DNA from: Stygiobacter sp.
GTDB taxonomy: Bacteria; Pseudomonadota; Alphaproteobacteria; Rhodospirillales; Magnetospirillaceae
Assembly: GCA_006218045.1 (NCBI GenBank)
Contig: VBWB01000004.1
Location: forward strand, 203,770-267,769
Length of the DNA: 64,000 nt
Reading direction: 5' to 3'
Within the stretch, counting starts at the first letter, position 1, and every line of letters begins with the position of its first letter. Shown here in pieces: positions 25,002-34,900 of this stretch. A program made the translations under genes and the position numbers. Below the pieces are notes generated by a model, which saw only the letters and a program-made list of their open reading frames with translations, did no database searches and was not told where the DNA came from.

Positions 25002-25498
25002 GATGGCGCCTTGTCCGTATCGGGCTGGAAATCCACCAGCAGGATCAGCCTGTCGCCGTCACCGCCATTCCAGGCTTCGTGGTCGATCTTGTCGTCGAAC
25101 AGCAGGCAATGCCCTTCCCGCCAGCTCCGGGTCTCGGTGCCGACGCGAAGGCCGCAGCCCGGCGGCACCACCAGCCCCAAATGCAGCCGCAGCACCGTAC
25201 CGGCATAGCCGGTATGGGGGCGGATGCGGCTGCCGGCGGCCAAACGCGAGAATCCGGCATTGGTCACGCCGGGCAGGTGCTGGAGCAACTTGGTTGTTTC
25301 CGGGCAGAAGACGCAATTGGCCAGGATGGCGCGACCGGCGGCGAACAGGCCATAGACGCTCCAGCCGCCGTCATGCAGCGCGGTTTCGGGCCAGGGGCAG
25401 AACTCCCCGCCGGGCAGGGTCTGACCTTCAGCGCGAATGACATTCCAGGCGGCCTGGAGCCGGGAAGTGTGCGTAAAGCGCTCGGCGGGCAGGAACAT
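24998..25498 (-). CDS. Aspartyl/asparaginyl beta-hydroxylase-family protein
   Basis: A protein of about 166 residues with the Fe(II)/2-oxoglutarate cupin pattern of the Asp/Asn beta-hydroxylase family: RIRPHTGYAGTVLRLHLGL (first metal His and the RxHLGL strand), then CLLFDDKIDHEAWNGG (second metal His in the family motif) and DRLILLVDF. It is soluble and lacks the membrane anchor of eukaryotic ASPH. ATG 25498 is preferred; ATG 25516 in the same frame has no ribosome site. Set between the fibre gene and the ATPase with a 4-nt overlap, it may hydroxylate a particle or cargo protein. Confidence 0.8.
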   Translation of the reverse strand: MFLPAERFTHTSRLQAAWNVIRAEGQTLPGGEFCPWPETALHDGGWSVYGLFAAGRAILANCVFCPETTKLLQHLPGVTNAGFSRLAAGSRIRPHTGYAGTVLRLHLGLVVPPGCGLRVGTETRSWREGHCLLFDDKIDHEAWNGGDGDRLILLVDFQPDTDKAPS

Positions 25499-25505
25499 GG
25501 CGGGC

Positions 25506-28500
25506 TCACCCTTCATCCGGTATCGGCGGTGGCGTCTCGACGGCGGTTTCCTGACGGCCATCGCCGACCACCCGTGCCAAAGCCCGGATCATCAGCCGTC
25601 GCTGCGAATCGCCGAGAGTGACGTTGAGCGCCTGTTCCATGGCATCGACGAACTGGCCGATATTGCTGTTGATCAGGTCGATGTTCTGGCGGTTTTCCGG
25701 GCTTTCGTTGATCTGGATCAGGGCGCGGATGCCCTTGTCCAACATGGCCTTCTGCTGGTCGTTCAGGCTCAGTCCGGCGGCGCGGGCGCCGGTATCGATC
25801 ACGCCCTTGATGCGCGTATCCAGGTCCTGATCCGAGTCCTGGCCTTGTGGCGGCACCGCCTGGCAGACGATCTTCATCAGTTCCTGGGTGAAGGCATCGC
25901 GGCCACCGGCCTGGGCGTCCATTCCGGTGACGCTGCCCAGAACCTTGCTCAGGTCGCCGACCCGAGCCTCGATGATGCGCTGTGCCTGGGCCAGGGCGGC
26001 GGGCGTGGTCGAGGGCGATAGTATCGGTCGGTCGCCCATCCGCATCCAATCCTCCACGGGCACGGCCTCGGGCGCGGTCCGGGCCTGGGGCGGAATCGCG
26101 CTCATACTCGCCATGGCAGCGGTACCCGGTCCCAGCGGAACCCAGTAGAATCTCAGCATCGGTTGGGGAAGCTCCTTGGAAAGCTGAAGGGTGAGGGTCC
26201 AACTTTCGTTCTGATGCACCGGCACGGTCAGGGTTCCGCATTGCGGCACCGTGGCGGTCTTGGTGTCCTTGCCGTCGGGAACCTGATAGGTCAGCTCGAA
26301 GGCCGAGGTGAACAGCGACGTGCCCGAACTGGTGTTGCAGGTGAGGACACCGCCATATTGGTTCCGGCCATCAGTGGCTTGCAGCCCCAGCGAGGCGATG
26401 ACGAAGCCGTCGGTGGGGGCGGTGGTGGTATAAGTGCCGACCAGATTATTCCATCCGAGATTGCTGTTGTCGAAGCGGCGAAAACTGCTGAACAAGGTGA
26501 CCGCGCCCTGGGCGCTCACCACCACGCCGGCCACCGAAAGCGATCCGGCCTTGGCATTTCCCGTCACCGACAGCGACCCGGCCTGGGCGGCTCCGGTCAC
26601 CGTCAGGGTGTTGCTGGTGGTGGCGCCGCCCACCGACAGATCCTGATCGACGCGCGCGGTGCCACCCATGACCTGGAAGCGGTAGGGGCTGGTGTCGACG
26701 GCGGTGCCGCCGATGGTCGCCTGCCGGCTCACCGACAGCAACTGGGTGGTCACCGTGGTGAAGGTGCCGCCGCCGCTGACATTGGTGGGGCCGTTCACTT
26801 GCAGGGCGTAGGTCGGGTCGAGCTGATCCAGGGGAACGTTGATGGCCACGGTATTGGCCGGGCTGGTCTGGGCACCGTTGGAGGCCACCAGCAGGGCCGG
26901 CGGCGGCGGCAGGGCCGACAGGCCGCTGTTGTCCTGGAATGCCCCCATCAGCGACGAACGCACCATATAGGCCGAGATGTTGGCGCTGAAGGCGCTGACG
27001 CTCATGTCCCGTTGCAGGGTCAGCGAGGTGTCGCTTTCCACCGATTTCACCAGGCAGGAATTGACGCCGCTGGAATTGGGGATGAAATCGCCGATCTGGA
27101 TGAGGTCGCCCACCTTCACCTGCTTGGTGAACTGGGTCTTGGCGCCGACGATGCTGCTGCCGTTGCTGGAGATGGTGCCGTTGCCGGTCTGGATGGTGCC
27201 ATCCGGCGATTTCACACAGAAGGTGGAGCCCAGCACGATGATGGGAAACTGGTCGTTGAGGATCAGTTCGCCGTCGCCGAGCACCCTGGCCACCGAGCTG
27301 GACATCTGTTGCAAGGTTCCCACCTGGATACTGTCCGACGGGGTGACTTGGGAGAGGAACTGGGTCTGGAAGCCGATCAGTTTGTTGGGATTGGCGCGAT
27401 CCAGGGTCACCGTGCCGTTGCCGACGAAGGCGATGCCCGATCCCACCGACAGCGAGGCGAGCGGTTTGCTGGTCTGCACCCCCACATTGCCGTTGGCGTA
27501 ATAGATGGCGCTGTTGGGGGCGTTGACATCCTGTTTGGTCCAGTAGCTGAGGATGGGGAGATCCTTCAGCTTGGAGCCATTGCCTTCAAAGGACTGGGCG
27601 ATCACCGGACCGGCGGCGACCACCTGGGCCGAGACGTTCAGGCTGGAACCGCTGATGGCGCCATCCACCGTCAGGCCGCTGCCCTGGATCATGCCGTTGA
27701 CCTCGAGCGCAGCCTGGCTGGCGAAGCCGGTGCTCAATCCGATTCCCACCTGGCCTTCGGGGTTGATGGTCAGGGTATTGGGGCCGGCGGGGCCGCCGCC
27801 CTTGGGGGCGGCGGGCAGGCCCAGCCCCACCACGCCGTCTTGTCGAATGCGCAGAAGATCCAATTGTTGCGCCTGGGCTTGGCCGTCCGGAGTGGAAACC
27901 CGCACCAGGGTGGTACGCACATAGGAATAGAAATGGGGCAAGGACAGGTTGGGATTGAAGGGGGATTCCAACGTGTATTGCAGCGGGTTCTTGGTGGCTG
28001 CGGCGATTCTGCCCATGGCCGGCGTAGGGGCGGTTTCGCCCAACGGGATGTCGGGCATGATCAGATCGCCGGGCAACAGCGCCGGGGCAATGGCCTGGGT
28101 CAGGGTCAGCAAGGTGCCATCGCTGGTGATGGTTCCCGGCCCCTTGAGGTTGATGGGCCGCACCTCCAGGCATGCCTGGGGGTGATCCAGGCCGATTCCC
28201 ACGCCGGCGCGCGCGGTGAGTTGGCCGGAAAAGCCGGCGCGTCCGGCATCTATCTCCAGAAGCGAGGCAATGCCGTCACTGTCGCTGCGGGCCCCCATGG
28301 ATACCGTGCTCACCCGGTCGGCCTCGGTGGGGGCGGCCAACGGATTACCGTCGAGCAATCCGCTGCCCCGGGTGATCAGATTCAAGGTGCCGAAACGCCC
28401 GCCCACATAGCGCCGCTCGTTCCGGCCGTCCTCATAGGTCAGGGTGTTGATGGTTCCCTGGCTCGACATGTTGATGACCGCCAGCAGGATGTTCAGCCCG

Positions 28501-28913
28501 GGATCGGACAGGGTGCGGGCATATTCGATCAAAGGCTGCTGAAGTATCCGCTTGTATCCGGGAACGCCGCTGGCGGTGCTGAAGTCGAAGAAGGTGTCGT
28601 GATAGCGGATGGTCAGAAAATAGATCTGGCCGGCTTCGACGTCGGTCAGGGTGACGATTTGGGGCTGGGTCAGGATGATTTCCTGACCCAGGCGGTCGAT
28701 GGCCATGCCGGCTCCCACCCGCACCTGCCGCGATTGCACCGCCGACTGCCAGTAAACATCCAGGCCGCTGGCGATGCCGTAGGTGTGCAGACCGGCATTC
28801 AACGCCGACAGCATGGTCATGTGGTAGCGCTGCTCGCAGACGAAGTCGGCGGTCAGCAGGGCCTCGCCGGTGAAATAATTGGGCCGGGCGACGGGGGGGA
28901 TTTCCGTACTCAT
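25506..28913 (-). CDS. Large eCIS tail-fibre-like protein
   Basis: A 1135-residue protein. Residues ~1-60 (PNYFTGEALLTADFVCEQRY, then GLHTYGIASGLDV) match the N-terminus of the next structural protein upstream, suggesting a common baseplate-docking domain. The middle is Gly/Ser/Thr-rich beta repeats with the phage-fibre phrase FEGNGSKLKDLPI and repeated 'AGSLSVTGN'-type elements. The last ~180 residues are helical and polar. It has no transmembrane segment. By position, after the tail P2-I gene, it replaces Afp13-type fibres and probably recognises the target cell. Confidence 0.75.
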   Translation of the reverse strand: MSTEIPPVARPNYFTGEALLTADFVCEQRYHMTMLSALNAGLHTYGIASGLDVYWQSAVQSRQVRVGAGMAIDRLGQEIILTQPQIVTLTDVEAGQIYFLTIRYHDTFFDFSTASGVPGYKRILQQPLIEYARTLSDPGLNILLAVINMSSQGTINTLTYEDGRNERRYVGGRFGTLNLITRGSGLLDGNPLAAPTEADRVSTVSMGARSDSDGIASLLEIDAGRAGFSGQLTARAGVGIGLDHPQACLEVRPINLKGPGTITSDGTLLTLTQAIAPALLPGDLIMPDIPLGETAPTPAMGRIAAATKNPLQYTLESPFNPNLSLPHFYSYVRTTLVRVSTPDGQAQAQQLDLLRIRQDGVVGLGLPAAPKGGGPAGPNTLTINPEGQVGIGLSTGFASQAALEVNGMIQGSGLTVDGAISGSSLNVSAQVVAAGPVIAQSFEGNGSKLKDLPILSYWTKQDVNAPNSAIYYANGNVGVQTSKPLASLSVGSGIAFVGNGTVTLDRANPNKLIGFQTQFLSQVTPSDSIQVGTLQQMSSSVARVLGDGELILNDQFPIIVLGSTFCVKSPDGTIQTGNGTISSNGSSIVGAKTQFTKQVKVGDLIQIGDFIPNSSGVNSCLVKSVESDTSLTLQRDMSVSAFSANISAYMVRSSLMGAFQDNSGLSALPPPPALLVASNGAQTSPANTVAINVPLDQLDPTYALQVNGPTNVSGGGTFTTVTTQLLSVSRQATIGGTAVDTSPYRFQVMGGTARVDQDLSVGGATTSNTLTVTGAAQAGSLSVTGNAKAGSLSVAGVVVSAQGAVTLFSSFRRFDNSNLGWNNLVGTYTTTAPTDGFVIASLGLQATDGRNQYGGVLTCNTSSGTSLFTSAFELTYQVPDGKDTKTATVPQCGTLTVPVHQNESWTLTLQLSKELPQPMLRFYWVPLGPGTAAMASMSAIPPQARTAPEAVPVEDWMRMGDRPILSPSTTPAALAQAQRIIEARVGDLSKVLGSVTGMDAQAGGRDAFTQELMKIVCQAVPPQGQDSDQDLDTRIKGVIDTGARAAGLSLNDQQKAMLDKGIRALIQINESPENRQNIDLINSNIGQFVDAMEQALNVTLGDSQRRLMIRALARVVGDGRQETAVETPPPIPDEG

Positions 28914-28932
28914 GACGTTTGCGTCCCTTTCA

Positions 28933-29757
28933 TCATGGCGCCAGGGCCAGCCACGCCACCTGAAGCGGCGGGGAATCCGCCTGGGGGGTAACGGCGGTGA
29001 CCGTCAGGGTGAAGCCGATGGTGGTCACATCGCTGACCGACACCGCATAGGGAACACTGCCCTGGGCGCTGGCGACCACTCGGGGAGCCGCCGAGAAGGC
29101 CGGGACATCCGCCGCGATGAAGGTGACCGGTTGGGACAGGCTGGCCCCGACACGGGTCAAGGTGGTGGTGGGAATTGTGGCATTGCCCTGGCAGGCGCCC
29201 CCCGGCGCCACCATCACCGTATTGGCCGTGGCCTCCTGCGTCTGGACGCCAAAGGTGATGGGCAGACGGCTGGCGACGCCCTGGCGCATGTCGGTGATGC
29301 CGACGATGCTTCCGGATTCGTTCAGGCTGATCTTGGCCAGGATGATGCCGTTGCCGGGAGGATTGGGCATGCCCCCCAATTGGGGCAGGGCCGCCATGTT
29401 CAGGGTATAGGCGGGCATGCCGGTGGCCGCCTGGGTGGTGGTGGGATAGACCAGGTAGACATAGGTGGGATTGGGCGACGACTGGACGCTCAAGGTGGTG
29501 TTGGTGGCGCCTTGGGGCACGACCAGAAGGTGACCCGCCGGGTCGAGCCCGGCTCCGGTGGCGACGAGGACGGTGTTGGCGGTGGGGTTGGTGACCTCCA
29601 GCCCGCTCAACACCCCCGCCGTCATGGTCAACTGGTTTTGCAAGGTCAGCCAGTTGACGAAATAGGCCTGCTCGGTGCTCATATTGCCGGAGGTCAGGAA
29701 CATGCCGTCCTGATACGACACACAATAGGCGAATTCCTTGGGAATGGTCGGGGTCAT
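28933..29757 (-). CDS. eCIS structural protein with fibre-type N-terminal domain
   Basis: A 274-residue protein starting at ATG 29757 with AGGAA upstream. The N-terminal ~60 residues (YCVSYQDGMFLTSGNMSTEQAYF, then GVLSGLEV) follow the pattern 'Y-x-x-G-x-x-L ... E-Q-x-Y ... G-[IV]-x-S-G-L' shared with the 1135-residue protein. Proteins of this type are common in eCIS and contractile-tail loci. The rest is beta-rich with TNTT/TTTQ stretches and no Cys-rich or enzymatic motif. It may form the baseplate side of the fibre. Confidence 0.65.
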   Translation of the reverse strand: MTPTIPKEFAYCVSYQDGMFLTSGNMSTEQAYFVNWLTLQNQLTMTAGVLSGLEVTNPTANTVLVATGAGLDPAGHLLVVPQGATNTTLSVQSSPNPTYVYLVYPTTTQAATGMPAYTLNMAALPQLGGMPNPPGNGIILAKISLNESGSIVGITDMRQGVASRLPITFGVQTQEATANTVMVAPGGACQGNATIPTTTLTRVGASLSQPVTFIAADVPAFSAAPRVVASAQGSVPYAVSVSDVTTIGFTLTVTAVTPQADSPPLQVAWLALAP

Positions 29758-29765
29758 GACGGTTC

Positions 29766-30752
29766 CTAGCTTCCGAGAAGGGTGGTTTGGCCCAGAACGG
29801 CCGGCTGATTGTCCCAGGGGGGATAGGCGCGCAATTGCACGCTGGGATGCAAGGTCAAGCGATAGTGGCTGCTGGCCGGTCGGGCGGTATCCAGCAACTG
29901 GCGCAATTGCTGCCATAAGGTGGCGACCTGGCTGATCCCGGCGGCGTAGGGGACGAAATCGGGATTGGCTGCCGAGGGCAGACACACCTGCACGTCGAAC
30001 AGCCAGGGCGCATAGCCGCCCAATAGGGGCGTGGTGGTGTCCACCCTGTCGGCCAGAACGAAGGTCAGCCCCCGGGTCATCTGATCGGTGAGCTGAATTC
30101 CCGCTGGTTTCGGATTGCTCACCGTGACCGTGACCAGCCCGGTACCGGGCTGGTTGTCGCCGTTGGAGATCACCACGCCCGGGATCGACATGGGGAGATC
30201 CAGCAGCAGGTTGATCAGAAAACTCATGCCCTGGGGGGTGCCGCGCAGACGGTACAGGGCCGGCATCTGGGCGATGACCATGCGGGTCTTGTCGAGGCTC
30301 CAGCCGCCGGTCGGCACCAGATCGATCCAACCGGCCAGCCAAGCCAGGAAACCGCTCAACCAAAGGGTGAAGGCGCTTTGCCAGTCGGCGGGTGATACCG
30401 ATCCGGCCCCATGACCGGCCAGCGGGTCGGCGGGGGGCTCGACTCCGATATAGCTGTTGAAGCGGGCCAGAATCTGGGTCTGATTCGGCCCGGCGATGGG
30501 CGGAATGAAATCGGTGGTGTTGACAGGGAACAGGAAGCTGAAGCGGGGATAGAACAGATTGCCGATGACCTCGGCCGCCAGCAATTCCTGGATGCCCTTG
30601 CGCCCGTTCAACGGATTGTCGGCCACGCCGGTCAACAGCTTCTCGAAGACCTTGAGATAGTTGCCGAGGAAGGGGGCGTCCTGCCGGGTGAAAATGGCCG
30701 GCAGATAGCGCAGATAGCTGGAGGGCGGCGAAGAGGGGGGGACATCGGTCAT
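29766..30752 (-). CDS. Phage tail protein, P2 gpI-like (baseplate, Afp12-region)
   Basis: A 328-residue protein: SSYLRYLPAIFTRQDAPFLGNYLKVFEKLL at the N-terminus, a Trp-rich middle, and MPALYRLRGTPQGMSFLINLLL, the conserved 'AlyRlRGT.qG' motif of phage tail/eCIS baseplate proteins of the tail P2-I type. It links baseplate wedge and fibres in related particles. Its ATG overlaps the stop of the preceding baseplate gene by 4 nt. Compared with minimal P2 gpI (~170 residues) it is long, as usual for eCIS versions. Confidence 0.8.
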   Translation of the reverse strand: MTDVPPSSPPSSYLRYLPAIFTRQDAPFLGNYLKVFEKLLTGVADNPLNGRKGIQELLAAEVIGNLFYPRFSFLFPVNTTDFIPPIAGPNQTQILARFNSYIGVEPPADPLAGHGAGSVSPADWQSAFTLWLSGFLAWLAGWIDLVPTGGWSLDKTRMVIAQMPALYRLRGTPQGMSFLINLLLDLPMSIPGVVISNGDNQPGTGLVTVTVSNPKPAGIQLTDQMTRGLTFVLADRVDTTTPLLGGYAPWLFDVQVCLPSAANPDFVPYAAGISQVATLWQQLRQLLDTARPASSHYRLTLHPSVQLRAYPPWDNQPAVLGQTTLLGS

Positions 30753-31891
30753 GACGGGACTTCCCCGGCGGTCATGGCGCGGGCCCGCAAATCAAGGCAG
30801 CGCAGCAGCGGCAGGCCGGCATACAGCATGGCCGGCGGCGCGGCGGGCAGGGCGGCGAGCAAGGTGGTGACGCCCAACTGCGCCATACCGGGTTGTGACG
30901 GAGCGGGCAATTGCGGCGTCGGGATGTAGGTCAGGGTCAAGGACTCGATGACGCTCACGCCGGGCACGCTCTGGATCAACTGGCGCAAATCCGCCTCCAC
31001 CGGCGCCTGACCATAGGTCCAGGACGGCCTTCCGGGCAGGAAATAGGGGAACAGAACGGCGATCAGGGCATCCAGCACCACGCTGACCTGTGTCTGCGGC
31101 GGGCAAAGCACCGAAAGGCCGAGATTGATGGGGGTGCACTGTGCCGCCACCACCGTTACCCGGCTGCCCAGCAAAACCCGCGGGGTGATGAAGGTGGTGA
31201 CGGTGGCAAGCAACTGGCTCAGGCTGGAACTGGCGGCTTGGGCCGCCGTTCCGGTGGCGGGCTGGAGCAGCAGTACCCGCCGCAGCACGCCCTTGCCGTC
31301 CGGGTAAAGGGGATTGCCCAGGGGCGGGCGCTGGTAGCTGGGTTTGGCGTCGCTGAGAATGTAGAGCGCGGTCGCCTCGTCCTCGACCAAGGCGTCGGCG
31401 CGCAGCACCCGCGACGGCACCGGGTTGGTCTGCGTGCTTTGGGCGATGACCAGATTGGTCTGGTAGGCCAAGGCGGTGACGTCGGGCAGGGTCAGGGCCA
31501 AAGAGGGCGCCTGGCGATAGGTCAGAACCGCCCGTTGCAGGTCGTCGGCGCTGAGCGGCACGCCGCGTTCCACCTGGGCCAGGACTTGGCGCAGGGTGAG
31601 AAAGGCGAAGTCGTTGGTGTTGGCGGCGGCGGTGGCATAGGCGGTCTGGTTGGTGCTGAAGGCCAGTCCCAGAATCCAGCGCAGGAAGTTGCGCTGGGTC
31701 TCGATGGGGATGGCGTTGGTCTGGTACAGTAGGGATTCGCCGATCCAGCACAGCAACTGCAACAGGGTGATGCCGGGGTCCGAATCATTGAAGTCGGTCC
31801 ACAGCGGGGTGAACATGGGAATGCGCCGGATCAGCTCGGCCAGAAGCTGCTGCTCGTTCACGCTGTCCAGATCGGGGAGCTCGAACGACAT
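30749..31891 (-). CDS. Baseplate J/gp6-like protein 2
   Basis: A 380-residue protein starting with LPDLDSVNEQQLLAELIRRIPMFTPLWTDFNDSDPGITLLQLLCWIGESLLYQTN, a segment typical of eCIS putative baseplate assembly proteins (Pvc11 N-terminus). The C-terminal half has the baseplate-J beta layout: SRVTVVAAQCTPINLGLSVL, a VDALIAVLFPY-like helix and VPGVSVIESLTLTYI. It forms wedge units with the 1025-residue protein encoded 9 nt upstream, by analogy with Afp11/12. Confidence 0.8.
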   Translation of the reverse strand: MSFELPDLDSVNEQQLLAELIRRIPMFTPLWTDFNDSDPGITLLQLLCWIGESLLYQTNAIPIETQRNFLRWILGLAFSTNQTAYATAAANTNDFAFLTLRQVLAQVERGVPLSADDLQRAVLTYRQAPSLALTLPDVTALAYQTNLVIAQSTQTNPVPSRVLRADALVEDEATALYILSDAKPSYQRPPLGNPLYPDGKGVLRRVLLLQPATGTAAQAASSSLSQLLATVTTFITPRVLLGSRVTVVAAQCTPINLGLSVLCPPQTQVSVVLDALIAVLFPYFLPGRPSWTYGQAPVEADLRQLIQSVPGVSVIESLTLTYIPTPQLPAPSQPGMAQLGVTTLLAALPAAPPAMLYAGLPLLRCLDLRARAMTAGEVPS

Positions 31892-31900
31892 GGCCGGGCC

Positions 31901-34900
31901 TCAGGCTGTGAACACGAGGACGGCCATGGCCCCGGCCACCGGCAATTGGTTGGGTGCCAGGGCGACCGAGCCGTCGAAATGGCCGTTGAGGCTGATGGCG
32001 GCGACCGAGGTCACCCGCGGGTCCAGATAAAGCAGGCGCACCACCATGGCGGCTTCCACCGTCTGGCCGAACGCCCAGCCCAGGCCGTCGGGACCGCCCA
32101 GCACCGGCTGGAAGAAGCTTTGCATCTGTGCCTCCATCTCGGCCTGAACGGCGTTGCGGCGATCCGCCGACACCGATGCGTACACCTGGACGTTCACCTC
32201 CATGGCCACGTAATCCGGCCCGCTCACGCTGATCCGACCGGCCAACGGCGCCAGACATCGTTGCCGCAGCGCTGTCGACACCAGATCGAGCAAGGCCGGG
32301 TCGGCATAGGGCCGGGGGGTGGCGGAGCGGGGCAGCACGGCCACGGCGATCCCGCCCCGGTCGGTGGTGCGGGCGCGGGCGCGGGCCACCTGTGGGCTGG
32401 CGGCGGTGGCCAGGGTGGCGAAATCCTCGATCTGCACCGCCTGATCATTGGCTTTGACCAGGGCCGGGCCTTGGCGGTTCAACTGCGCCACCGTGTCGCC
32501 ATCGACCCCGCCCCGGGCGGCGACCGGGTTGAAGACCTGCTGGATGTCCGAGATGCCGGGCTTCAGCACGGTCAGGATGCCGGCTTCCACATTGCCGGCC
32601 AGACCATTGGTGCTGGCATAGCTGGCGGCGACGATGTTGTTGTGTCCGGCGGGAGGCACCATGCCGTTGCGGCCGTCGCCGAAGGTGATCAGGCCATTCT
32701 GGCTGTCCAGGGTATAATGCCGACTGGCCGGGCCGCTGAAGGCGAAATTGTCCACCTGGGTCCAGGGGATCGGAACCTGGGCTGTGCTTTCGGCGGTTCC
32801 CGCCTGATTTCCCGAGGCCTCGCCGGCCAGGCTGTCCAGGAGGGAGGTCGTCGAGGATGCGCCCTGATCGGAGCGCGCCATGGTCGCGGGTTCCAGCACC
32901 ACCAAATCGAGACCGGCCAGAACCGGGACATGGGACAGTTGGAACGACTGGGACGGGCGCTCGATGCTCGATCCCAGCACCTCGTCGATGATGGTGGTGC
33001 GATTGCCGGCCATGACGCTGTTGGGATAGAGGCCTCCCACCACCGTCCTTTGGGTTGGATTGGGGTTGTCGACGCGGAACCAGAAGGCGGTTTCCGAATA
33101 CAAGGTGGCGGCAATCATGGCGGCGGGAACGGTGAAGCCGACGATTCCCGATCGCGTCAGGCCGTCGGTGGAATCGTCGACGGACAGGGCGCACCACGTG
33201 GCGCCGTCGAACCACCACCATTCCAGGGCGGGATGGATGCTCCGGGTTTCCTCGGCCATCTGGACGTAGAGCCGTAGTGGCTGGCCGGTGGTGTACTCGG
33301 CGAAGCCCCCTGGGTCGAAACCGAGGAAGAAGGAACTGAAGGCCAGATCCACCGGCTTGTAAGGGCTGAAGCGGAAGCGGCTGAGGGTGAAGCTGTTGTA
33401 GGTCCAGAACTGGCTGGCCCGCGACGTGTAGGTGTAGCCCAGGCTGAGCGAGCGGATATAGGGTGGCGCATAGGTGCTGGGCGTGTAGGTATAGGAAAAA
33501 TTCACGCCTTCCGTATTGTTGAGATAGGTGATGACCTCCGGCTTCAGGGCGGCGGGCAGCACGGTGTCGGGAATGGCGTTGATGGCCTGATCCACCCCTT
33601 GGGTGGTGATGGTCCCGATGATGCCGTAGCCGCCTTCGGCGATCACCACCCGCACCCACAACCCGGTTTCACCCGCCACGGTGGCGGGGGCCATGGCCGG
33701 ACACAGGAAGCGGACCCAGGTCGGCCCCTGGGCGGCGTTCCGCCGCAATTGGTCGGTGGTATCCTCGAATTGGTGCGTTGCCCGGTCGGTGGGGGTGGCG
33801 TTGAGCGAAAGCCAGGCGCCGCCATCCCAATATTGCCAGGTCAACATCACCGGGTAATCGGCGCTGACCGTCCGCAGGTCGAAATTAAGGGCGATGCGCG
33901 CGCCCTGGCGTGAGAACAGATTATCCGAACGGATGTAGAAGGAATCCTCGGTGGCCGGCGTCTCGCCGAAGGGATAGGCGCCGTTATTGATGTTGACCTG
34001 GACCAGATTGGCCATGGCGGTCTGCACCGGGATGTTGCTGCCGGCAAAACCGCAACTGGCCCCGGTGACCACCGGCAACTGGCGCGACAGGGCCGTCACC
34101 ACCTGGACCAGCGGGGCGGGACAGACCAGCAGCCAATAAAGCGGGGTGGGATCGGCCTCTGCCATCAGGTCGGCGGTGAACCCAGCCTTCCGCCCGGCCT
34201 GGGCATACAATTCGGCCTGGACCTGGGCCACCGTTCGGGGCGCTGCCGCCGGCATGACCGACAGGGATATCTCCAGGCGCAGTCCGTCGCCCGATCCCCG
34301 CATCACCGCGCCCAGCGGGGCTAGGTCACCGTCGAACCATTGCTGGAAGTATTCGGGAAGCAGGTGGCTGCCGGTCAGGGTGATGGTCAGCTCCTGCAAG
34401 GCAGGGTCGGGTTTGAACAAGGCCGGATCGCCCATCATGAACCAATGGGGCAGGGCACGTTCCGCCGGATCGCTGTCGGCGGCGGGAAAGACCGGAACCG
34501 CCTGCCCGACGGTCAGGGCGGGCAGGGCGTTGATGTATTGATCCTGTGCCGGCAGGATGGTCAGGGCGGCATTGATGGTCGCCGGCACCACCAGCAGATC
34601 GGCATCGGTCTGGAAGCGCAGATCTTGGGTGGGGGCGTTCAGCACCGCGGTTTCCGCCGGCACCGGACGCGGCGGCTGCCCCCGGTGGAGGACGAAGGTC
34701 AGGGGGGCGCGCGCCTCGACCGGCGGTCGCAGCCGCAGACCGAGGAACTGGAACAGAGCCAACCGCCGCTGGTTCGGCACCTGATTCTCCATGTCGGCCA
34801 GATAGCCGGCCAGCAGGGAGAACAGCTTCAGAAGCACCAATCCCATATCGGTGCTGACGGCGGAATCCCGATCCGCCGGCCAGTATTTGCTCCAGTCAGG

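Noticed and set aside
26163-28991. 942-codon open frame on the plus strand opposite the fibre gene
   Set aside because: Gly/His/Arg-rich low-complexity translation typical of antisense frames; the minus-strand gene fits the operon.
31946-33277. Long plus-strand frame opposite the large baseplate gene
   Set aside because: Antisense shadow with His/Gly-rich composition and no start context.
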